A DNA stretch of 64,000 nucleotides, taken from Rosettibacter firmus (GTDB lineage: Bacteria; Bacteroidota; Ignavibacteria; Ignavibacteriales; Melioribacteraceae). Each line of letters starts with the position of its first letter. Position 1 is the stretch's first letter. The DNA lies in NCBI RefSeq assembly GCF_036860695.1, contig NZ_JAYKGJ010000004.1, positions 186,001 through 250,000 of the forward strand, read 5' to 3'. Below the pieces are notes generated by a model. That model was not told the DNA's origin and did no database searches. It saw nothing but the letters and a program-made list of their open reading frames with translations. A program made the position numbers and the translations under genes. Below, piece after piece: positions 45,976-54,902 of this stretch.

Positions 45976-46953
45976 TTGAGAGCAGTAATACCGGCTGCGG
46001 GTTTTGGAACAAGACTGAAACCGCATACATACTCACTCCCAAAAGTATTATTAAATGTTGGTGGTAAACCAATCTTAGGGCATATTGTTGATAAAATAAT
46101 TTCTGAAAATATTTTCAAAGCCACTTTTATAATTGGGTACATGGGGGAGAAAGTAATTGATTATATAAACAAAAACTACAAGGAATTAAATGCAGATTTT
46201 GTAGTACAGGAAGAATTACTTGGATTGGGTCATGCAATTTTTAAAGCAGTACCAACTTTTGATGACGAAGAGATTCTCATAATACTTGGCGATACAATTT
46301 TTGATGTTCAATTAACAAATGTATTATCACAAAAAATTAATTCACTTGGAGTAAAAGAAGTTGAAGATCCATCAAGGTTTGGAGTAGCTGTTTGTGAAAA
46401 CAATCGAATAATAAAATTAATTGAAAAACCACAAACACCAATTTCAAATCTTGCTCTTGTTGGGTTATATTACATTTCTAATTCTAAATTACTAAAAGAA
46501 TGTTTGAACGAAATAATTAAGAATGATATTAAAACAAAAGGTGAATACCAGTTAACAGATGCATTGCAACTAATGATAGAAAAAGGAGAAACAATAACAA
46601 CATTTCATGTAGAAGGATGGTATGATTGTGGAAAGCCTGAAACTTTATTATCCACAAATCAGTTTTTACTTTCAAAAAATTATTCTAAAAAAGATTATAA
46701 TGGTGTAGTTATAAATCATCCTGTATTTATTTCTGATAAAGCTATTATAAAGAATTCAGTCATTGGTCCTTACACAACAATATCGGAAGATTGTATAATT
46801 ATTGATTCGATTATAAAAAATTCAATAATTAGTTCTGGTGCTAAAATAGAAAAAGCAATGCTAGAAAATTCAATAATTGGAAGCAATGCAGTTATTAAAG
46901 GCAATTTCAAAAAATTAAATGCCGGCGATTCATCTGAGATAGAATTTTTTTAA
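45976..46953 (+). CDS. Sugar-1-phosphate nucleotidyltransferase with left-handed beta-helix tail
   Basis: A 325-residue protein starting at TTG, preceded by AAAAAAAGGA. The N-terminal Rossmann domain has the NTP-transferase motif AAGFGTRLKPHTYSLPKVLLNVGGKPI (residues 6-32) and the metal-binding GDT. The C-terminal part shows hexapeptide-like turns (VFISDKAIIKNSVIGPYTTISEDC). It resembles glucose-1-phosphate thymidylyl- or uridylyltransferases; base specificity cannot be told. It starts the operon leading to metK and ahcY. Confidence 0.85.
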   Translation: MRAVIPAAGFGTRLKPHTYSLPKVLLNVGGKPILGHIVDKIISENIFKATFIIGYMGEKVIDYINKNYKELNADFVVQEELLGLGHAIFKAVPTFDDEEILIILGDTIFDVQLTNVLSQKINSLGVKEVEDPSRFGVAVCENNRIIKLIEKPQTPISNLALVGLYYISNSKLLKECLNEIIKNDIKTKGEYQLTDALQLMIEKGETITTFHVEGWYDCGKPETLLSTNQFLLSKNYSKKDYNGVVINHPVFISDKAIIKNSVIGPYTTISEDCIIIDSIIKNSIISSGAKIEKAMLENSIIGSNAVIKGNFKKLNAGDSSEIEFF

Positions 46954-46970
46954 TAATAAGTGAGGTATAA

Positions 46971-48116
46971 ATGTCATACTTGTTTACATCTGAATCTGTA
47001 TCTGAAGGTCATCCAGATAAAATTTGTGATGCCATATCTGATGCAGTTCTCGATGCTGTCTTAAAGCAAGATCCAGAAGGAAGGGTTGCGTGCGAAACAT
47101 TTGTAACGACTGGACTTGTAGTCGTTGGTGGTGAAATTACGACCAATGCTTATTTAGATATTGAACATATTGTTAGATCAACAATTAGAAATATTGGTTA
47201 TACAAAAGCAGAATATAAATTCGATGCTGAGTCGTGCGGAGTAATAAATTCGATTCACGCCCAATCACCTGATATTGCAATGGGAGTAGATAAAGGTGGT
47301 GCAGGAGATCAAGGATTGATGTTTGGATATGCTTGCGATCAAACTCCCGAATTTATGCCAATGCCAATTATATTTGCTCATAAACTTGTAAAACGCCTTG
47401 CTGATATTCGAAAACATCATCCAGAATTAATGCCTTATCTTCGTCCCGATGCAAAATCTCAGGTCACAATTGAATTTGATGATAATAACAATCCTGTTCG
47501 TGTTGATGCAATAGTTGTTTCAACACAACATGAACCAAATGTTAGTCAGAAAAAAATAAAAGAAGATGTAATTGAGCATGTTATTAAAGAAGTAATACCC
47601 GAACATTTTCTTGATAAGAAAACAAAATTTTTTGTTAATCCAACAGGAAGATTTGAAATTGGTGGCCCACATGGCGATAGCGGTTTAACTGGTAGAAAAA
47701 TTATTGTTGATACTTATGGAGGCTGGGCACCACATGGAGGAGGAGCTTTTTCTGGAAAAGATCCTTCAAAAGTTGATCGAAGTGCTACTTATGCTGCTAG
47801 ACATATTGCTAAAAATATTGTTGCTGCTGGATTGGCAAGAGAATGTCTTGTTCAGTTAGCTTATGCAATTGGTGTTGCTCAACCTGTTTCTGTTTTTATA
47901 AATACAAAGGGAACAGGTGTTATTCCCGATATTGAACTTGGTAAAATCATACGAAAAGAAATTGATTTAACACCAAGAGGAATAATTGAAAGATTAAAAT
48001 TACGAAGACCAATTTATCATAAAACTTCTGCTTACGGTCATTTCGGAAGAAATGACAAAGATTTCACATGGGAAAGATTAGATCTGGTTCCAACATTAAA
48101 AAAAATTATTCGTTAA
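46971..48116 (+). CDS. metK: S-adenosylmethionine synthetase
   Basis: The 381-residue enzyme makes SAM from methionine and ATP. Hallmarks are [16 protein letters not shown] (ATP binding), [21 protein letters not shown] and the P-loop-like [18 protein letters not shown]. The length fits the family. The gene ends 10 bp before ahcY, giving the two halves of the SAM methyl cycle in one operon. Confidence 0.98.
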   Translation: MSYLFTSESVSEGHPDKICDAISDAVLDAVLKQDPEGRVACETFVTTGLVVVGGEITTNAYLDIEHIVRSTIRNIGYTKAEYKFDAESCGVINSIHAQSPDIAMGVDKGGAGDQGLMFGYACDQTPEFMPMPIIFAHKLVKRLADIRKHHPELMPYLRPDAKSQVTIEFDDNNNPVRVDAIVVSTQHEPNVSQKKIKEDVIEHVIKEVIPEHFLDKKTKFFVNPTGRFEIGGPHGDSGLTGRKIIVDTYGGWAPHGGGAFSGKDPSKVDRSATYAARHIAKNIVAAGLARECLVQLAYAIGVAQPVSVFINTKGTGVIPDIELGKIIRKEIDLTPRGIIERLKLRRPIYHKTSAYGHFGRNDKDFTWERLDLVPTLKKIIR

Positions 48117-48126
48117 AGGAGAGTAT

Positions 48127-49404
48127 ATGGATTTTAAAGAAGGAAAATATAAAGTAAGAGATTTAAAATTAGCATCAGAAGGAAGAAAAAAAATAGAATG
48201 GGCAGAATCCCGAATGCCCGTATTAATGGAATTAAGAGAAAAATATTCAAGAACAAAACCATTAAAAGGATTTAAGATTGCAGGTTGTTTACATGTTACA
48301 AAAGAAACAGCTGTTCTTATTGAAACATTAAAAGCTGCTGGGGCACAGGTAAGCTGGAGTGGATGCAATCCTCTTTCAACTCAAGATGAAATTGCTGCTG
48401 CACTTGCAAAAAACGGAATCGAAATTTATGCATGGCATGGACAGAATGTAAAAGAGTTCTACTGGTCAATTGAACAAACTCTTAAAATAAAACCTAATTT
48501 AACATTAGATGATGGTGCAGATTTAATTTTTACAGTTCATAACAAATATCCTGAATTAGCAAAAAATATTATTGGTGGAACAGAAGAAACAACAACTGGT
48601 GTTCATAGACTTCGTGCAATGGCAGAAGCAAAAAAATTGCTATATCCTGTAATTGCAGTTAATGATGCTGAAACTAAATGGGATTTTGATAATGTTTATG
48701 GTACCGGTCAATCATCAATTGATGGAATATTAAGAGCAACTTCTGTTTTACTGGCAGGTAAAAATTTTGTGGTTGCTGGATATGGACATTGCGGTCGGGG
48801 TGTGGCAATGCGAGCCGCCGGGATGGGTGCTAATGTAATTGTCACAGAAGTAAAACCAACTGCCGCACTCAAAGCTGCTCTCGATGGATTCCGTGTTATG
48901 CCAATGGACGAAGCAGCTAAAATTGGCGATATATTTATTACTGCTACAGGTGTAAAAGATGTAATTGTATCCAGACACTTTAAAGTTATGAAAGATGGTG
49001 CTATTGTATGTAACACAGGGCATTATGATTGTGAGATAAATATTCCTCAACTACAACAGTTAAGCAAATCTAAAAGAATTGTACGACCCAATAACGAAGA
49101 GTACACATTAAAGGATGGAAGAAAAATCTATCTTCTTGCTCAAGGTCGACTTGTTAATCTTGCTGCTGCAGAAGGTCATCCTTCTGAAGTAATGGATATG
49201 TCTTTTGCAAATCAATTTATGTCTCAGTTAAGATTGGTTAATTTAGCCAAGAAAGGAATTAAATTAGAACCTCAGGTGCTCGAAATTCCAGAAGAGCAGG
49301 ATCAGGAAATTGCAGAAATTAAATTGAAAACTATGGGCTATAAGATTGATAAACTTACCAAAGAACAGATAAAATATATAAAAGATTATAGTGCAGGAAC
49401 TTAA
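48127..49404 (+). CDS. ahcY: Adenosylhomocysteinase
   Basis: A 425-residue NAD-dependent enzyme that splits S-adenosylhomocysteine into adenosine and homocysteine. Motifs are HVTKETAVLIETLKAAGAQ, WSGCNPLSTQDEIAAALA, the NAD-binding GYGHCGRGVAMRAAGMGANVIVTE and GHPSEVMDMSFANQ near the end. It follows metK and removes the product of SAM-dependent methylation. A terminator follows. Confidence 0.98.
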   Translation: MDFKEGKYKVRDLKLASEGRKKIEWAESRMPVLMELREKYSRTKPLKGFKIAGCLHVTKETAVLIETLKAAGAQVSWSGCNPLSTQDEIAAALAKNGIEIYAWHGQNVKEFYWSIEQTLKIKPNLTLDDGADLIFTVHNKYPELAKNIIGGTEETTTGVHRLRAMAEAKKLLYPVIAVNDAETKWDFDNVYGTGQSSIDGILRATSVLLAGKNFVVAGYGHCGRGVAMRAAGMGANVIVTEVKPTAALKAALDGFRVMPMDEAAKIGDIFITATGVKDVIVSRHFKVMKDGAIVCNTGHYDCEINIPQLQQLSKSKRIVRPNNEEYTLKDGRKIYLLAQGRLVNLAAAEGHPSEVMDMSFANQFMSQLRLVNLAKKGIKLEPQVLEIPEEQDQEIAEIKLKTMGYKIDKLTKEQIKYIKDYSAGT

Positions 49405-49410
49405 AAAAAT

Positions 49411-49449
49411 AGAGACACGAATCTAAAGAATTGATTCGTGTCTCTTTAC
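49411..49449. terminator. Bidirectional intrinsic terminator after ahcY
   Basis: AGAGACACGAATC (49411-49423) and GATTCGTGTCTCT (49433-49445) form a perfect 13-bp stem, with TTT on the plus strand after it and ATTTTTTT on the minus strand. It separates ahcY from the convergent response regulator gene. Confidence 0.93.
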
Positions 49450-49453
49450 AAAT

Positions 49454-49894
49454 TTATAATTGTGAAAAACATATATTATTAATTAACTGCTCATCAAAAG
49501 AAAAATTTTTCCCTTTTAACATATTAAAAAGTGTGCTCAATAAAATCCTTATATCCGTTGGTTTGCTAAGATACTTTTCACATCCTGCTTCGAGTGCATT
49601 AATTCTATCCTGATGAAATGCATAGCCTGTATAACAAAGTATAGGAATGTGTGAATATTTAGGATTCTTCTTAAGTTCACTTGCTAATTCAAGACCGTTT
49701 GTTTTTCCTCTTAAAGCAATTTCTAAAATTATTAAATCATAATTATCGTTCTGGAGATGATTGTAAACAGCTTCTGCAGAATCGCACACAGTTACAATGA
49801 AATACTTACTTAAAAATAATTTTAGAAACTTTTGATTATCAGCATCGCCATCGGTAATTAAAATTTTGGGTTTCTTATTATCTAAGACTTCCAT
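49454..49894 (-). CDS. Single-domain receiver (CheY-like) with Glu at the phosphorylation site
   Basis: A 146-residue receiver domain: acidic pocket ILITDGDADNQ, Thr in CYTGYAF and Lys in LSKPTD all fit, but the beta-3 position that should hold the phosphoacceptor Asp reads DLIILEIALRG, with Glu in place of Asp. Such a change often mimics the phosphorylated state. There is no output domain. Its 5' end overlaps the histidine kinase gene by 13 bp, so it is that kinase's partner by position. Confidence 0.85.
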   Translation of the reverse strand: MEVLDNKKPKILITDGDADNQKFLKLFLSKYFIVTVCDSAEAVYNHLQNDNYDLIILEIALRGKTNGLELASELKKNPKYSHIPILCYTGYAFHQDRINALEAGCEKYLSKPTDIRILLSTLFNMLKGKNFSFDEQLINNICFSQL

Positions 49895-51162
49895 TTCATA
49901 TCTCCTTTCAAGATAATTGTAAAAACCGAGCCCCTCCCAGGCTCACTTTTTACTTTTATTTCTGCTTTATTAAGGTCAAGAAAATGTTTAACGAGTGTAA
50001 GTCCCAATCCTGTACCCTCGTATAAACGTGTATAAGACATATTTGCTTGAGTAAAAGGTGTAAATAATTTTTTTAAATACTCTTCCGATATTCCAATCCC
50101 GGTATCGGCTACTTCTATTATAAAATTGTTCTCCCTTTTATCTAAAGTAATCTCAACTTTACCATGTTCTGTATATTTTATTGCATTATCAACAAGTTGA
50201 ATTAATGATTGAGAAATAGAATAATGATCTGCAATTACAATTGCATCATTATTCTTACTATTAACAATTAACTTAATATCTTTTTCTTCTGCGTGACTTT
50301 CGAATTCTTTATACACTGCTTTTAATACAGCATTTAAGTCTATTTGTTCAAAACGTGGTTGATATTGATGCGTTTGAACCTGAGACATATTTATAAGTAA
50401 ATCAAAAGTACGATAAAGTCTTTTACTATTATTAATCATAGCAAGATATGCATGCTTTTTCTCTTCAGTAATATCTTTTTCGTTAGCGAATAAGTCTGCA
50501 TAACCTATAATAACATTGAGTGGAGAACGAATTTCATGTGATATTTGAGATAAAAAATATTCTTTCAACTTGCGGGATTCATCAGCTTTTTCGAGAGCAA
50601 TTTTTAATTCACGCTCAGTCTTTTTCAATTCACTAATATCTCTTCCATAAACCTGACACACATTCAATTTTGGAATCCCTGCAATCAAAAATTGAAATGG
50701 ATTCCCTGCTAATGAATCTGTATAGGTAATAGTTTTTCCATTCTGAATAATATCTTCAATATCAAATTCTTTTATAAATGGTAATACAGTATCTACCTGT
50801 TCACCAAGAAGCATTCTATGTGGAATAATTTTATGAGCTGAATTATTTGCAAGAATAATTTTACCTTTATTATCAAATCGGAAAATTGGATCAGGTGCAA
50901 GTTCAGCAAACAGAGCCATAAGCTCTGTCTGCTGATTTTTTAATTTCTCCTCTTCAATAATATGTTTTCTTCGCATAGGTAAAACAATATACCTGAAGAA
51001 AACATAGATAACAGAAAGGACTACAACTATCAAAATTAGAGAAAATAAAACCGGATTATCTGGACTTAAGAGCGATACGGGTTTTATCTTCTCTAAAGAT
51101 TGAAAAGAAGAGTCCAAAGGCGATCTGAAAGATACTTGTAATAAAATAAAATGCAGTAGCAT
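49882..51162 (-). CDS. Membrane-bound PAS sensor histidine kinase
   Basis: A protein of up to 426 residues: one membrane helix (about residues 38-63), a PAS domain (ALFAELAPDPIFRFDNKGKIILANNSAHKI, about 88-185), a short coiled coil, the HisKA domain with SQISHEIRSPLNVIIGY, and a HATPase domain (LVDNAIKYTE, VADTGIGIS, GTGLGL). The annotated start at 51162 lies 107 bp inside the upstream membrane-protein gene; a TTG near 51102 is an alternative and I cannot decide. It probably phosphorylates a receiver, though the neighbour lacks the Asp. Confidence 0.85.
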   Translation of the reverse strand: MLLHFILLQVSFRSPLDSSFQSLEKIKPVSLLSPDNPVLFSLILIVVVLSVIYVFFRYIVLPMRRKHIIEEEKLKNQQTELMALFAELAPDPIFRFDNKGKIILANNSAHKIIPHRMLLGEQVDTVLPFIKEFDIEDIIQNGKTITYTDSLAGNPFQFLIAGIPKLNVCQVYGRDISELKKTERELKIALEKADESRKLKEYFLSQISHEIRSPLNVIIGYADLFANEKDITEEKKHAYLAMINNSKRLYRTFDLLINMSQVQTHQYQPRFEQIDLNAVLKAVYKEFESHAEEKDIKLIVNSKNNDAIVIADHYSISQSLIQLVDNAIKYTEHGKVEITLDKRENNFIIEVADTGIGISEEYLKKLFTPFTQANMSYTRLYEGTGLGLTLVKHFLDLNKAEIKVKSEPGRGSVFTIILKGDMKWKS

Positions 51163-51631
51163 CAGAAAAACCTAATACAAGATTTAATATTTTTGTAATT
51201 ATAGTTAATTCATAAAACATTAATACTAAATAGAATATGTTAATAGAATTCATTGAAACAGCATTTATAATAAATTCCTTTAAAAAATTTATAAATATAA
51301 ACCAATGTAAAAGTATGTAAATAAAATAATGTAAATTTATTCCCCCGAAGAATCCAACATATAATAATATCAGTCCAATAAGTAAATAAAAATATTTGTA
51401 TTTAATTCTATTATTAACATTAATCGAAAACACCAATAACATAAAAAAAACAAGCATATAATATGCAGTTACATAATTAGAAAGTTTAACATATTGAAGC
51501 AATATTGATATTGGATCACTAATTGCTAAAATCAAAAAATAAAAAAACAATTTATTTTTTCTTTGTCTAAAAGCTGGTAATAACCAAATAATAATACTTA
51601 TAAAAAAGAGATTTTTTAATATATCTATCAT
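51056..51631 (-). CDS. Six-helix membrane protein, possible sensory partner of the kinase
   Basis: A 191-residue protein with about six hydrophobic segments and short loops, ending in FSIFREDKTRIALKSR. I do not recognise the family. It overlaps the kinase gene by up to 107 bp in another frame, which suggests either coupled translation or that a frameshift has split a former membrane-sensor kinase. Hydrophobic bias of its own argues that it is a real coding frame. Confidence 0.6.
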   Translation of the reverse strand: MIDILKNLFFISIIIWLLPAFRQRKNKLFFYFLILAISDPISILLQYVKLSNYVTAYYMLVFFMLLVFSINVNNRIKYKYFYLLIGLILLYVGFFGGINLHYFIYILLHWFIFINFLKEFIINAVSMNSINIFYLVLMFYELTIITKILNLVLGFSDATAFYFITSIFQIAFGLFFSIFREDKTRIALKSR

Positions 51632-51635
51632 TGAA

Positions 51636-52127
51636 TTATATACATGCTGGTGGACAAATCATTGAAGCTTCCAACGTATAAACACCATCACTCAAACTAA
51701 ACACTGCATTTGGTGAAGTAGCTGTTGTGTTTAGTTCCAAGTTATTTAATCCTCTTATTTCAAAATAAATTACTGAACTTTTACTGCTATTTAAAAATTC
51801 TTCTACTACTTCTTTACTAAATACAAAAGCTTTCTCATTAGCACTTAACGAAACATTATCTCCCAATAACGAAATTCGTCTCGAATTTAGAATTAAAGGC
51901 AATTTACCTTTTAATGAAAAGAAAACATATTTATCTGCCTTAGCAAGAGCTGCTTTTAGCAAATCTTTTCTTACGGGAATTGTGATCGATGGTTTCCCAA
52001 ATAATTGATTTGCTTCTTCTTTAGCAAAGATTTTACCAATTCTTAATTCTTTGCTCTGTGCTGATACATTCGATACTAAAAGTGTACCGAAGAAAATTAC
52101 AAAACAGAAATAAACTATTTTTTTCAT
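51636..52127 (-). CDS. Exported protein of unknown function
   Basis: A 163-residue protein with a signal peptide (MKKIVYFCFVIFFGTLLVSNVSAQ) and a beta-rich body (ADKYVFFSLKGKLPLILNSRR, SSVIYFEIRGLNN). It ends in LEASMICPPACI, a Cys pair near the C-terminus. No family recognised. It stands 4 bp before the membrane-protein gene and starts the operon that includes the kinase and receiver, so it could be a periplasmic signal-sensing part; this is inference. Confidence 0.6.
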   Translation of the reverse strand: MKKIVYFCFVIFFGTLLVSNVSAQSKELRIGKIFAKEEANQLFGKPSITIPVRKDLLKAALAKADKYVFFSLKGKLPLILNSRRISLLGDNVSLSANEKAFVFSKEVVEEFLNSSKSSVIYFEIRGLNNLELNTTATSPNAVFSLSDGVYTLEASMICPPACI

Positions 52128-52280
52128 ACATACCCCCTTTTATGTAGGTTTAATTTATTTATAACAATGATAGGAAAAGTTTTTGTTAATATATCGATTA
52201 TCATAAAAAAATACACTAAAAATTTCATGAGTGAATAAAAAAATTTGCATTGCCCTCTGTGTTTATTTTCAAGAAATCAA

Positions 52281-53309
52281 TTAAAATCTTCCTTCTATCT
52301 CAAAGCCACAATAACTACATTTATTTTCTTTGAGTCTATATTTGAGTATTGAATGCCAGTCGCGTACAATCAATTCTTTCTTACAATTCGGGCAATAAGT
52401 TGTTTGACCATCAACATCGTGAATATTACCTGTATAACAATATTTTATTCCAGACTCAAGAGCAATACTTCTTGCCATTCGCAGTGTTGATGATGGAGTT
52501 CTTTCTTTATCTCTCATTTTAAAATCGGGATGAAATGCAGTAAAGTGCAATGGCACACTATCTCCAAGATTTTCAAGTATCCAGTCACACATTCTTTTTA
52601 TTTCATCGGGAGAATCATTTTCCTGAGGAATAAGTAATGTAGTAATTTCAAACCAGACATCAGTTTCATGCTTTAACCATTTTAAAGTATCGAGTACAGG
52701 TTCAAGGTGAGAAAAAGTTAATTTGTGATAAAATTCTTCCGAGAAAGCTTTTAAATCCACATTAGCTGCATCAATATATTTATAGACCTCTTTACGCGCC
52801 TCTTTATCAATGTAACCAGCTGTAACCATTACAGATTTAATTCCTTCTTCACTTGCAAGTTTTGATATATCAATAACATATTCACCAAATATAACAGGAT
52901 CGTTATAAGTAAATGCTATTGAGGGCACCTGATACTTTTTTGCAAGTGCAACCACATCTTCCGGTGAAGCTTCAATTGAGTTTGTATTATCAAGGCGTGC
53001 CTTGCTAATTGACCAGTTCTGACAGAATTTACATCCAAGATTACATCCTGCTGTTCCAAAACTTAGAATTTGTGTGCCAGGATAAAAATGATTGAGTGGT
53101 TTTTTCTCGATTGGATCAATTGCAAAACCTGTCGGTCTTCCATAACCAATTGAATATAATTTGCCACCAATATTTTGTCTTATAAAACAAAATCCAGCCT
53201 GACCTTCGCCAATAGTACAATAGCGAGGACATAATGTGCAGAGAATTTTATTATTCTTAGTTGGTTCCCACCATTTTGCCAGTTTCAAATTTTCTAATTG
53301 TGCAATCAT
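52281..53309 (-). CDS. amrS: AmmeMemoRadiSam-system radical SAM enzyme
   Basis: A 342-residue enzyme. The N-terminal CTLCPRYCTIGEGQAGFC region is followed by the radical SAM motif CNLGCKFC (about residues 78-85), which sits in a FGTAGCNLGCKFCQNWSISKA context typical of AmrS. The C-terminus has a zinc-ribbon-like CPNCKKE...CSYCGF pair. In other genomes AmrS is linked to the AmmeMemoRadiSam genes amrA and amrB; neither is in the window. It is a pyruvate-formate-lyase activase-like enzyme of unclear substrate. Confidence 0.88.
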   Translation of the reverse strand: MIAQLENLKLAKWWEPTKNNKILCTLCPRYCTIGEGQAGFCFIRQNIGGKLYSIGYGRPTGFAIDPIEKKPLNHFYPGTQILSFGTAGCNLGCKFCQNWSISKARLDNTNSIEASPEDVVALAKKYQVPSIAFTYNDPVIFGEYVIDISKLASEEGIKSVMVTAGYIDKEARKEVYKYIDAANVDLKAFSEEFYHKLTFSHLEPVLDTLKWLKHETDVWFEITTLLIPQENDSPDEIKRMCDWILENLGDSVPLHFTAFHPDFKMRDKERTPSSTLRMARSIALESGIKYCYTGNIHDVDGQTTYCPNCKKELIVRDWHSILKYRLKENKCSYCGFEIEGRF

Positions 53310-53391
53310 CTTTTCCCTTTCATACTTTTCATTTAAAGATCCAGATCGAAATATTTAATTAAACTACAAAGTAAGTAATGTTTGAATTCTC

Positions 53392-53457
53392 TGTGTCTTC
53401 TTTGCGATCCTTGCGGTTTCAAAACTTAAACCGCAGAGAGCGCCAAGATAGTTAAGA
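53392..53457. repeat. Intergenic imperfect palindrome
   Basis: GCGGTTT (53413-53419) and AAACCGC (53428-53434) form a perfect core; the arms CTTTGCGATCCTTGCGGTTT and its partner (CTTGGCGCTCTCTGCGGTTT read on the other strand) agree at most positions. This is the familiar kind of CGCAGAGAGCGCCAAGAT dispersed repeat. It fills most of the AmrS-pyruvate kinase gap. Confidence 0.55.
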
Positions 53458-53474
53458 TATAGTAAGAATATTTT

Positions 53475-54902
53475 TCAAACAACAACACATCTTATCCAGG
53501 TTCGTCTTCCTTTATCTTTCATTGGTTCGCCTGCTGTAAAAATAATTACATCTCCATCTTTAATCAAATTTTTTTCTTTAAGTAAATTCATTGAATTCTG
53601 AATTGCACTTTCTTCATCTCTAATTTTGTCAAGAAAAAATGGTTTAATTCCCCAGTGAAGATTTAAGGTGTTGAGTGTTTCAAATTTATCTGAAATGGCA
53701 AAAAGTTTTGCTTCTGGTCTAAATTTAGAAACAATATTTGCTTTTATTCCAAAGTGTGTAAATATAACTATTGCAGAAGCTTTCAATTGTTCAGCTGTTT
53801 TTACCACTGCAGCACCACTAGCATCAATCATATTTTCAAAAATATTTTCAGGTATTTGATAAGATATATTCTCATGCTCAGGGAATTCTGATTCTGTTGT
53901 AAGTAAAATCTGTTTCATTACTTTTACAGCTTCTACTGGATGATTTCCGACAGATGTTTCACCGCTTAACATAACCACATCTGTTCCATCCAGAACAGCA
54001 TTAGCAATATCAGAAACTTCAGCTCTTGTTGGTACAAAATTTTGTATCATCGATTCAAGCATTTGTGTTGCTGTAATTACAAGTTTACCCACTTCGTTAC
54101 ATCTTCGTATAATTTTTTTCTGAATTACTGGCACCTGTTGAACCCCGATTTCAACTCCAAGATCCCCTCGAGCTATCATAATTCCATCTGAAGCTTTAAG
54201 TATTTTTTCAAAATTATCAACAGCTTCTTTCTTTTCTATTTTTGCAATTAATGGTATCTTATAACCTTTTTCTTCGAGCCACTTTCTTAAATTTATTATA
54301 TCATTTTCTTCTCTCACAAAAGATAAAGCAATAAAATCAACTCTATGTTTAAGAGCAAATTCGAGGTCATTTAAATCTTTTTCTGTAACAGAAGGAGTGC
54401 TTAGTTTCATGCCTGGCAAGTTCATTCCTTTTTTGGGTTTGAGTATTCCCCCTTCCAGTATTCTGCAAATTAGTGAATCATCTTTCTTTTCTTCAATAAC
54501 AAGTTTTATTAAGCCATCATCAATTAAAATAAAATCACCAATCTGGGAATCATCAATAAGTTTTAAATAACTCGTAGAAATTTTTTCTTTTGTTCCAATG
54601 ATATTTTGAGTAGTAATCTCAATTGTATCGCCAGAATAAATTTCTATTTCAGGTTGAATTAAATCTCCTATTCTAATTTTTGGTCCCTGTAAATCAATTA
54701 AAATTGGTATGGGTAAAGATTTTTCCACGCATATATCATTAATCAAATGAAATAAATGTTCAAAATAAGCATGATTACTATGAGAAAAATTCAGTCTAAA
54801 TCCATCTGCTCCTGCATCAATTATAGCTTCAAGTTTTTCTTTTGTATCTGTTGATGGACCAAGTGTTACAAGAATTTTTGTTTTAGCAAAGTTGTTTGTC
54901 AT
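53475..54902 (-). CDS. pyk: Pyruvate kinase
   Basis: The 475-residue enzyme transfers phosphate from phosphoenolpyruvate to ADP. It has TLGPSTDTKEKL and GFRLNFSHSN near the start, the catalytic Lys signature LIAKIEKKEAVDNFEKIL, GDLGVEIG and MLSGETSVGNHPVEAV. The C-terminal allosteric domain is present and ends in RCVVV. It overlaps the Lon-like protease gene by 4 bp. Confidence 0.97.
   Translation of the reverse strand: MTNNFAKTKILVTLGPSTDTKEKLEAIIDAGADGFRLNFSHSNHAYFEHLFHLINDICVEKSLPIPILIDLQGPKIRIGDLIQPEIEIYSGDTIEITTQNIIGTKEKISTSYLKLIDDSQIGDFILIDDGLIKLVIEEKKDDSLICRILEGGILKPKKGMNLPGMKLSTPSVTEKDLNDLEFALKHRVDFIALSFVREENDIINLRKWLEEKGYKIPLIAKIEKKEAVDNFEKILKASDGIMIARGDLGVEIGVQQVPVIQKKIIRRCNEVGKLVITATQMLESMIQNFVPTRAEVSDIANAVLDGTDVVMLSGETSVGNHPVEAVKVMKQILLTTESEFPEHENISYQIPENIFENMIDASGAAVVKTAEQLKASAIVIFTHFGIKANIVSKFRPEAKLFAISDKFETLNTLNLHWGIKPFFLDKIRDEESAIQNSMNLLKEKNLIKDGDVIIFTAGEPMKDKGRRTWIRCVVV

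Noticed and set aside
46925-46970. SAM riboswitch before metK
   Set aside because: Only 17 bp separate metK from the preceding gene; there is no room, and none is seen before the nucleotidyltransferase gene either.
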